Part shown: positions 56,115 through 64,000 of the stretch, in pieces
How positions within the stretch are numbered: position 1 is the stretch's first letter
Layout of the letters: each line of letters begins with the position of its first letter
Source of the DNA: Margaritifera margaritifera
Taxonomy: Eukaryota; Mollusca; Bivalvia; Unionida; Margaritiferidae
Assembly (NCBI GenBank): GCA_029931535.1
Contig: JAQPZY010000641.1
Coordinates: 226,747-290,746, forward strand
Length of the DNA stretch: 64,000 nt
Reading direction: 5' to 3'
Made by a program: the position numbers and the translations under genes
The notes under the pieces: model-generated
What the model was told of the DNA's origin: nothing
The model's database searches: none
The model's input: the letters and a program-made list of their open reading frames with translations, nothing else

Positions 56115-56320
56115 TTACTTTAAACCGGCAACACAAAGCCATGATGCTGATGATCTGTCGCTAAACTGTAAACCGGCAATATGAAGCCATGATGTTGCTG
56201 ATGTGTCGCTATACTTTAAACCGGCAATACAAAGCCATGATATTCCTGATGTGTCGCTATACTTTAAACCGGCAATATAAAGCAATGACGTTGCTAATGT
56301 GTAGCTAAACTGCAATCAAT
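56115..56320. repeat. Short tandem repeat in right arm
   Basis: Inverse copy of 47175-47345: four units with 'taaaccggcaatacaaagcc' and 'atgatgttgctgatgtgtcg'. Confidence 0.88.
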
Positions 56321-57559
56321 CAATCAGTAATCTTCACATATAGCGCTAGACTTTCCTTGATGCTATACATGTACGCTTGGGCTTCCAATCTTCAGCGTAC
56401 AGATTTATCCATCATGTGTAAATAATATAATTTTAGCTGGATTAACAAACTTGAGAAGTGGAGACAAGCCCCATATTCTCGTAAATGGTCCAAAGAAACT
56501 TAGCAGCGAAGTTCTTCTCATAAATAGGATGACCGTGTGAATTTCAAATTATAGAACCTCTTAATCAAGCTTCCTCATGCAGTATCCAATGAATTGGATG
56601 AAATATGAGCGTCACTATTTTATCCTCTGGCGAAATATGGACGTCACTATTAAATCTTCATGCATCACCGTTGCGTGATTGTAACAGTTCAATTATTCCC
56701 CAAGATTCTTTAGACCTTCTTCATTCTTGGCACATTTTGTATGGCTTAGTTTCGGTAGGCATTTGAATGTACCAATTAAATGTTTTCCTTGCTTCCATGT
56801 TAAGCTTTTCGTTGTTTGTAAGATTTTATAGCCACTCTAAAATGGACCAAATTAATGACCAATTATACAAAACTTATAAAATTCTACTGCTGTCGATATC
56901 AATTTGAATTTGAGCAATCGCAAATAGAGAAACAACAAAAATACTACTTTTAGGAAAGTTTCACCAGAAATTAAAATGAAACAAAAGAATTAGAAATAGC
57001 AAGCGAATGTGAAGTCCTACAATACTTATCGAAAAAGGGGTGGGGTAGGGCTGCACGTCAGATTTACTTTTTATACTACTACTACTTGCATTGTACTCTG
57101 ACAACAAATGCAATTGTCTTTTGTTTATAATGAGATAATGGAAAATGATATTTCCTGTCAATGATCATTACAGTCATAAATTGAAAATTTTCACATTTCT
57201 TTCTATTGGAGGAAGGAAGGAAGGAAGGAAGAATGGATATTTTTCCTAGAAAGCGTGATTTTTCGATTCAGATACCGCGGGTTTTTAAAAGAAAACCCTG
57301 CACACATTGAAACCAAGTGGTATACCATTTGCTATCTGTGGCATGAAACTTCACTCGAAGTCAACACTGTTGTCTCGTGTTGTTGCTCACCACGTACTCA
57401 TACCAACGACTCGTAGAGTATGCTTTTACTACTGATTTCATAACTGGAAGTTGAGATATTATGAAATGCATTACAGTATGAAGATAATCTGTCAATAGAT
57501 TTCTGTCTCAATTTGTAGCTAGGTCGCATTTTAATCAGGCATGGCCACAAACGGGGAAA

Positions 57560-57569
57560 GGGTATATAG
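57560..57569 (+). promoter_or_regulatory. Mirror copy of the candidate TATA box in right arm
   Basis: The same GGGTATATAG with conserved flanks, now pointing right, away from the palindrome and towards the Polinton fragment at 58422. Confidence 0.25.
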
Positions 57570-58359
57570 TCCTATTATTGTACTTCCTCTCCTCCGCCTG
57601 TCCATTGCGCATTGATTAATTCAGTGTCTCTTACGCATTTGGCTGCAGGATCATACAGTTTTGTGTGTGGATAACTTTTTGTGAGGACAACCCCCTCCCA
57701 TCGAAAATAAACTAGTCTGACCATATTTTTTAAACTTGAGTTATTTTTTGTTATTAAGGGATTAGGTTAAAGTCATTTCCTTGCACTCTGTTGGTTCCAG
57801 GGTCATGCAGCTTCTTGTGTGGATGTATCTTGTTACTACAGCAGTCACCTATCAAACTTAGGTCACTGTCGTCTATATTTTGTGCTCTTTTAATGCGGTC
57901 AAGTTTGCATTTGTTTTAGTTTACCACATAAAGTGAATGTTGTGTCTAACTGATTACAATACTTTCCTGTATAAAGTGAATGTTGTCTCTTGCTGATTAC
58001 AATACTTTCCTGTTGCATAAAAGGAGAAGGGGGCATGGCATGGCACAGTGTGATCTACTTTCCTTGTTTTTTGTTTATAGTATTGTACATGTAAGTTCGT
58101 TTAATCATTTACATTTCCTTTCTAAGTAAATATGTCCGCCCTAAGTGCACATACAACTATAAAATTCGCTACATGAGCATTTCGGTTTTTTTTTTTTTTT
58201 TGGGGGGGGGCAGAGGGGAGTACCTTTGATAACCTTCATTGTTTCTATTCTGTCAGCATTAATGTTTCACAAATATAATTTTGGGATGAGCAGTATCTCA
58301 TAATACATCTATCATCCTGAGAGACTGAGTAATTCTTGTAATTATAAGATGAGTTGTAT

Positions 58360-58362
<3 letters not shown>

Positions 58363-58420
<58 letters not shown>
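58363..58420. repeat. (TA)n microsatellite at palindrome edge
   Basis: Pure TA tract separating the right arm from the second Polinton fragment. Confidence 0.97.
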
Positions 58421-58421
<1 letters not shown>

Positions 58422-58423
<2 letters not shown>

Positions 58424-58580
58424 CAGGAGTATATGCTTTGTGTGGATTTGATTTCATTCCAGACCAAGGAAAAGGCGAGGGACATTTCCACCCTTTAAAA
58501 TCGGGAACGTCATCTTGTATGCAGAATATGACAATACTCTGGAAAGCAACAGTTTGAGAGAAGTGAGCCTAGACTATTAG
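58422..58580 (+). pseudogene. C-terminus of a Polinton-like capsid protein (second element)
   Basis: One frame reads CGFDFIPDQGKGEGHFHPLK. After a frame change at about 58505, NVILYAEYDNTLESNSLREV and SLDY-stop follow. The VIxYAExDNxLEI...DY ending is, from memory, typical of the capsid-like proteins annotated as F54H12.2-like in many animal genomes. The element appears cut at the TA tract, with an internal deletion as well. It differs from the capsid of the intronic Polinton. Confidence 0.65.
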
Positions 58581-58730
58581 AAGAAAAAGGAAAATATAGA
58601 ACACGAACCTACGGAGACAGGCGATGATGATGTTTTTGATCCACAACAACAACAGCAGTTATAAACCACAAGTGAACAAGAAGACAAAAATATAGTCGTG
58701 ATGTCACGATGGCCAGAACAAGAACAATAA

Positions 58731-59111
58731 CATTTAGTATCCTGTTTTGCAACTGACCTACCTGAAAGAATTACCAACCTGACCAGAGAATATTGTTATG
58801 GATGTAAAATTAATCATCCTAGTCAGAAACAACACAATAAATGTTTGACGATAAGTCAAGAAAGTCAGGAAGACGAACTGGAAGAGGATATGAAAGAAGC
58901 ATGGACTCTCATCTCAGAAGAGAAGATTTTGAGAAAGTGGTATAAAGACTTGCGTGACGATTCCTTAGCTTCGTTGACTTCTCTGGAGATGAAACGCATC
59001 GAAGCTCTCTTGCAACAGAGTACGGACACTACCCGTTGTTCATCGACTTACTTGACAGAAGTTTTCAAGGAATACATTAGGTTTGAACTGATGACTTATC
59101 ATTACCTGTGA
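58731..59111 (+). CDS. Small zinc-binding Polinton-type protein
   Basis: The frame is open from 58731. It contains LTREYCYGCKINHPSQKQHN followed by KCL, a C-x2-C-x3-H-x5-H-x2-C arrangement, then an acidic helical region and a final part ending at TGA 59111. From memory, CxGCxxxHPSQxxHxC proteins sit between capsid and protease genes of animal Polinton-like elements. No ATG at the expected position; the true start is unclear. It may be partly degraded at its C-terminus. Confidence 0.6.
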   Translation, partial: HLVSCFATDLPERITNLTREYCYGCKINHPSQKQHNKCLTISQESQEDELEEDMKEAWTLISEEKILRKWYKDLRDDSLASLTSLEMKRIEALLQQSTDTTRCSSTYLTEVFKEYIRFELMTYHYL

Positions 59112-59157
59112 AGAAAACATTACCTTCTGACTCACAGTTCGTACACAGTTTCTTGGA

Positions 59158-59569
59158 ATCCTGTGGTGTGTGCCAAAGATGAACTTTCACATCGAAAACT
59201 TAAAGACGTTCAAGCCTATGTCATCAACACAGACGACAGTCATCGACCAGGCACCCTTTGGCAGCCGTCTACTTTTCCAAAGACCACAGTGTGGAATATT
59301 TTGATTCTTATGGATTACCTCCTCTGGAAGACGATATCATTGACTTTATGAGAAGAAATTCTGTATCTACTCAGTTCAATAATGTGAGATTACAAGGATC
59401 AGATTCAATTGTGTATGGACAATATTGTGTGTATTTTCTTCATGAACGCAGTCTTGGATTTCCCTTAGAACATTTAGTGACTTGTTTTGACAGTGAGTAT
59501 TCTAGGAACGATGAAAAATTAGAAAGCTGGTTTTGTGAACACTATGGCTATCTATTTTCTTTAGCATAG
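59158..59569 (+). pseudogene. Adenain-like cysteine protease of second element, catalytically dead
   Basis: The text VVCAKDELSHRKLKDVQAYV and NTDDSHRPGTLW, then after a one-base shift AAVYFSKDHSVEYFDSYGLPP, and later VYGQYCVYFLHERSLGFP, follow the adenain order His, Asp, Cys. The His of GTHW is Leu, and the Cys of the CGQYC motif is Tyr (the later Cys of QYC remains). With the frameshift the enzyme is inactive. The stop at 59569 is followed by AATAAA at 59690-59695. Confidence 0.85.
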
Positions 59570-59689
59570 AAACATAGTTGGTATCGATGACAAAATGACA
59601 GTATATTACATCATTGGAAGTCTAGTTTGACTCCACAACGTTGTCAACCTTGTAAATACGTTTATGTTTAATGTTATTTGGTATTTGTA

Positions 59690-59695
59690 AATAAA
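59690..59695 (+). terminator. Candidate polyadenylation signal
   Basis: AATAAA about 120 bp after the protease stop, followed by a T-rich stretch. Confidence 0.4.
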
Positions 59696-60169
59696 TCCTC
59701 CTTCTTCATAGTTGATGTTTCATTTAGCGGACTGATTAAAAAGTGTTAGGATAAAACAAAATGTGTTGGCTCGTTTTATAGAAACAAAACATTTCTATTG
59801 GATGTGCTCTTTCGCATTCTCTGTATCGATCTTCGAATTTCTTCTCAGAGGGATGTTTTCCTTCACGCCTTCGTTTAGTTTTCGTTAGTTACTAAGTGTG
59901 GAGTGCTGGTCACTCAAAACAGTGTGAAAGTTTTAATTTTGTATACGTAACTTTCACAATTTGTAACAAATTATTAAAATTTTAAACTTTTGGTTTACAA
60001 TTTGTGAACGTTTTTTTGAAATTTTGAAATTTTACTGGACATTTTTCATTCCTCGCTATATTCACTATAATTTTTGTTTATTCTTTTATTTGTAACAAAA
60101 TATTTATTAAATTTTCCGCTTTTAAAACTAACTCTTGGAACAATTTTTACATTTTGGGGAAATATCTTT

Positions 60170-60575
60170 TTAATCTTCGATAAAATCCGTATTAGTTAAT
60201 CAATTTCAGTATCACCTTTAGTCTCATCCATATTTTAAAATTTTTTCTGTACCTTTTTCAGTCTCAACTAAAGTACGTATGAGTTTCGGAATTCGGTACT
60301 AGCCAACATTTTTACTTTTTTCTGGATTTTTTTTTCAATCTCCGGCAAAGTCCATGACAGTTCAGAATCTTAGAAATACTTTTAGTCTAGGTCATTACAA
60401 TCTAATGTTCAGTTTTTTCTAGTCTCCGCTAAAGGCCGTGAAAGTTCGAGAGTTTAGTATTACTTTTAGCCTCGGCCATTATAATCTAATGTTCCTGATT
60501 ATTTCACTCTCCACTAAAGTCAGTGACAGGTTCGGAAGTTTAGTACTACTTTTAGTCACATCCATTTTAGTGTTC
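60170..60575. repeat. Roughly 85-bp minisatellite
   Basis: About five diverged units share 'tctccgctaaag.ccgtgaca', 'ttagtattacttttagtc' and 'attataatctaatgttc'. Confidence 0.8.
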
Positions 60576-60732
60576 TTATGAGTTGGTTCCCTTGATTAAA
60601 GCTATTTATAACATCGGTACAATATATGTAAATTTACTGACACCTCCAAAATTATCTGAGGCGTAGATAATGGTTTATATATAAATCTCGGCTATATACA
60701 CAGCCATTAATCAGCAGGCCAGCACACACGGC

Positions 60733-61060
60733 ATGTTGATGGTATAATGAGCGGTGTTGGATAGTAGATGACTGGGTATTGGTCACTACACAGGGCGTGT
60801 TGATGGTATAGTGTGGAGTATTGGATAGTAGAGAGTGGGGTACTGGTCACTACACACAGTGTTAATGGTATAATGTGAGGATTCGATATTAGATGACTGG
60901 ATATTGGTCACTACACGCGACGTGTTGATGGTATAGTGTGGTGTATTGGATGGTAGAGAAAGGGGTATTGGTCACTACACACGGCGTGTTGATGGTATAG
61001 TGTTGGGTGCTGGATAGTACACAACGGGGTATTCGTCTCTACACACGGCGTGTTGGATAG
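60733..61060. repeat. Roughly 64-bp minisatellite
   Basis: Five units share 'tgttgatggtatagtgtgg', 'ttggatagtaga' and 'gggtattggtcactacacac'. Confidence 0.9.
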
Positions 61061-61119
61061 TATGTGTGGTGTGTTGGATTGCAGATAAAAAGATTAATAT
61101 TACATTTTCCATTTTCCCC

Positions 61120-62190
61120 ATAAATGTTCGACCCTATGTCCCTATACACTTTTGAATCTTTTTCCCTATAAACTTTTGTCCCCATAAACACTTTTGTCCC
61201 TATAAACACTCTTGTACTCATAGACACTTTTGTCCCTATAAATACTTTTGACCCCATAAACACGTTTGACGCTATAAACACTTTTGATCCCATAATATCA
61301 TCCCATGACCCAATAAACACGTTTGACCCTATAAACACTTTTGATCCCATAATATCATCCCATGACCAAATAAACACGTTTGACCCTATAAACACTTTTG
61401 ATCCCATAATATCATCCCATGACCAAATAAACACGTTTGACCCTATAAACACTTTTGATCCCATAATATCATCCCATGACCAAATAAACACGTTTGACCC
61501 TAAAAACACTTTTGATCCCATAATATCATCCCATGACCAAATAAACACGTTTGACCCTATAAACACTTTTGATCCCATAATATCATCCCATGACCAAATA
61601 AACACGTTTGACCCTATAAACACTTTTGATCCCATAATATCATCCCATGACCCCATAAACACGTTTGACCCTAAAAACACTTTTGATCCCATAATATCAT
61701 CCCATGACCAAATAAACACGTTTGACCCTAAAAACACTTTTGATCCCATAATATCATCCCATGACCAAATAAACACGTTTGACCCTATAAACACTTTTGA
61801 TCCCATAATATCATCCCATGACCAAATAAACACGTTTGACCCTAAAAACACTTTTGATCCCATAATATCATCCCATGACCCCATAAACACGTTTGACCCT
61901 AAAAACACTTTTGATCCCATAATATCATCCCATGACCCCATAAACACGTTTGACCCTAAAAACACTTTTGATCCCATAATATCATCCCATGACCAAATAA
62001 ACACGTTTGACCCTAAAAACACTTTTGATCCCATAATATCATCCCATGACCAAATAAACACGTTTGACCCTAAAAACACTTTTGATCCCATAATATCATC
62101 CCATGACCAAATAAACACGTTTGACCCTAAAAACACTTTTGATCCCATAATATCATCCCATGACCCAATAAACACGTTTGACCCTATAAC
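61120..62190. repeat. 57-bp higher-order minisatellite with long minus-strand open frame
   Basis: From 61279, 16 nearly identical 57-bp units follow, each built of three related 18-21-bp subunits (ATAAACACGTTTGACC, ATAAACACTTTTGATCC, CATAATATCATCCCATG). Left of them (61120-61279) lie looser single subunits. Since 57 is divisible by three, the minus strand stays open for 378 codons with a 19-residue period (KVFLGSNVFIWSWDDIMGS). Variation between units is mostly at one codon pair. Confidence 0.96.
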
Positions 62191-62199
62191 TCTTTTTAG

Positions 62200-64000
62200 C
62201 CCATAACACTATCCCCTGTTGAACCTAAAAAAATTATTTACCTATCGGCTAATGTTAATTTCCGTTTGACCCCCAAGCGGCCAATACAACCACTCACAAA
62301 ATTCCTTTCTTGACTACTTCTTCCTGCAGCCCTACTCCAGACAGCGTCAATCAGCGTCAATCCGGTGCTAACACATTATGCCAGATATAAATTCATCCTA
62401 TCCATTTATACTTATTCAATGCTGGACGGGAGTATTATGCACCATTAATGGCAATTTCAATCTCATTTGGATACCTCTCCCCTTTCTAAAGGGGAGTTGT
62501 GGTGGTTAGAGACACAACCGTAACATGCACCTGCGGATAGTCTGGACAGATTTTCCCATCTCACCACATCAAGCATATTTTCTAAACTGTTTTAGCCCAA
62601 AATTCAAGCTCACACTGGAACTTTAAAATTAAAATATGGTATTTCAAGTATATAAGGTATAGTTCTAAGTTTACACTAACACAAAAGACAGAATGCCAGC
62701 TTTTAATTTTGGGCTTGAGAACGAATTTCTTGCTCACCTAGTCTTGAGGGTAAGGGTCACGGCCCCATATTCACGAAACTCCTCAATCAGGATACACACT
62801 CAAAATTATTAATTGCTTAATTGGTTTTCGTGATATTTAGTGCAATTTTTAAATCATAGCACTACATGTAATAACATTTTGTAAAATAAATTCCAACTTG
62901 CAAATCTCTCTTCTAAAATTCCATGTCATACATCCTCAAATCGAATAGTCGCCTGTTCCCTTTTAGAAAGTAAAGTTTATTCTACATTGGACCTCGAGTC
63001 TAATATCATGTTTATATTTACAATGTCCTTTTTGTTGTTGTTGTTGTTTGTTTGTTTTTACTTTTTTTCTCTTTTTTTTTTTTTGGGGGGGGGGTGTTGA
63101 TGATATGCAACCTTGCTTATAATGTTCTAAAAGACCTTTTGTCTGAACTAAAATAATTTAGTGCGACTAGTCATAACATACATAAAACATTCTTTTCTAT
63201 TATATCAAAGTAGCAGTACTTTAATGGGTCCGAAAAGAACAGAGATCAACGTTGTTTGGGATTATGTATTTTTTTTAATCATTGTTCTTAAAATTGCTAG
63301 AGAAGCTATTATTATTGTCCACCCCTAGAAGCCAAAACTAATTTATTTGATAGGAGAATGTCACCGGGATGTGTAGCCACAAGATTTGACAGCCAGCAGT
63401 AGAAACAAATTTTCATGCACTCACTCTATAATAACCTTGTCATAACCACTACAGGGTGAGGCCTGACATGAAAAGCATGCACGCATGCAGTCCTACTCAC
63501 TTAATTTCATATGCTCAAATCCTCAGGGACAATACACAGTTAACCTGCTGAGTGCAACCACATAAACACTATACAGACTTGTAGAGTCATACATAAGGAA
63601 CAAGTTTTATACCACTGAATATAAACATATTTGCGTTTGTAACACTTTAACCAATCAGCACTGCTCAGATAAGTGCACTCTTCTGAGTAGGCTAAGATTG
63701 TATATAGGTCTAAGGCTATAATCCATGTTAGGCAAGCATAAAAAATGTAGGGCACAGTGACTTGCAATGGTTCTACATGTTTAGAAATAACTAAGGGCAT
63801 GTTATCCAATATAAAAAATTTCATAATTTTGAACATAAGAACACATCAACACAAATGATATTTTAAACACACTACTTCCTAAACAAAGTCACATAAAGAT
63901 CATGAAATATAGATCACAGAGGATCCTATTTGTTGGCAAGAAAGGATGTAAACTTATCTTCAAGATGCATCCACTTCCCAAAGCTTCGTGATTCTGTGTT
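62200..64000. other. No gene firmly seen
   Basis: AT-rich DNA with a T-run/G-run junction at about 63065-63095. The last 60 bp read on the minus strand as a possible final exon end (FGKWMHLEDKFTSFLANK then stop), but this is too short to support. Confidence 0.5.

Larger units (their letters stand above)
50232..58370 (-). repeat. Right arm of giant inverted repeat
   Basis: Reverse-complement partner of 44749-50100. It is longer because of right-only insertions at about 52213-53163 and 54289-56037 and smaller ones near 54060-54240. The outer boundary falls at the (TA)n tract that begins near 58360. Confidence 0.93.

Noticed and set aside
46403..57161. Pair of 65-70-codon frames conserved in both arms (46403-46612 and 56961-57161)
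   Set aside because: They start with non-ATG codons and are expected from the sequence identity of the arms; no domain recognised.
44749..58370. Giant palindrome as an assembly or chimeric-read artefact
   Set aside because: The arms differ by many substitutions and by several arm-specific insertions, one with a target duplication; an artefact would be near-identical.
61039..62175. 378-codon frame as a structural repeat protein gene
   Set aside because: No signal peptide, no unique flanking domain and the frame follows from the 57-bp period; kept only as a finding.
61120..62190. CRISPR-like array
   Set aside because: Units are contiguous tandem repeats with no unique spacers, in an animal genome.
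63935..64000. Minus-strand terminal exon of another gene at the window edge
   Set aside because: Only about 24 residues are visible, without a splice site or recognisable domain.

Overview
The window is AT-rich, intron-rich animal DNA. Long introns, many microsatellites and several minisatellite or satellite-like arrays, plus an integrin beta-type gene with short exons, point to an invertebrate. A mollusc or another lophotrochozoan is my best guess, but nothing here fixes the species.

The main host gene lies on the minus strand and occupies most of the left two thirds. It encodes an integrin beta-like protein. I could place eleven exons (43463 down to 1273) whose splice phases all agree. They cover a PSI-like cysteine module, the start of the hybrid domain, the whole beta-I (VWA-like) domain and the first strand after it. 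Two introns are very large (about 12.4 and 14.2 kb). The signal-peptide exon was not found. The most downstream exon found runs into a stop codon, so the gene may be truncated or may continue beyond the window.

The 14.2-kb intron holds a 9.3-kb decayed Polinton/Maverick-type element (14669-23931). It has recognisable terminal inverted repeats and remnants of an integrase, a protein with a zinc-ribbon and a PLA2-like domain, a packaging ATPase, a major capsid protein, a pX/mu-like protein, an adenain-like protease and several conserved small proteins. Nearly all of the DNA polymerase B gene is missing. The same intron also carries a degenerate tandem array (24060-25120) and an intronless, frameshifted copy of a dispersed animal gene family (26086-27618).

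From 28.6 to 44.7 kb the DNA is intron and repeats around the remaining integrin exons, including a roughly 143-bp tandem array (30.3-32.3 kb). From 44749 to 58370 lies one very large imperfect inverted repeat (13.6 kb, 131-bp spacer at 50101-50231). Its arms carry arm-specific insertions, one with the hallmarks of a solo LTR (54289-56037). Immediately outside its right end is a fragment of a second, different Polinton-like element: a capsid C-terminus, a zinc-binding protein and an inactivated adenain-like protease (58422-59569). The right end of the window is dominated by three minisatellites, including a 57-bp array of 16 units (61279-62190), followed by unannotated DNA.

How the parts relate: the integrin gene is the only clear host gene. 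The viral-type elements are relics inside or beside it and show many frameshifts and lost catalytic residues. No intact mobile element was seen.
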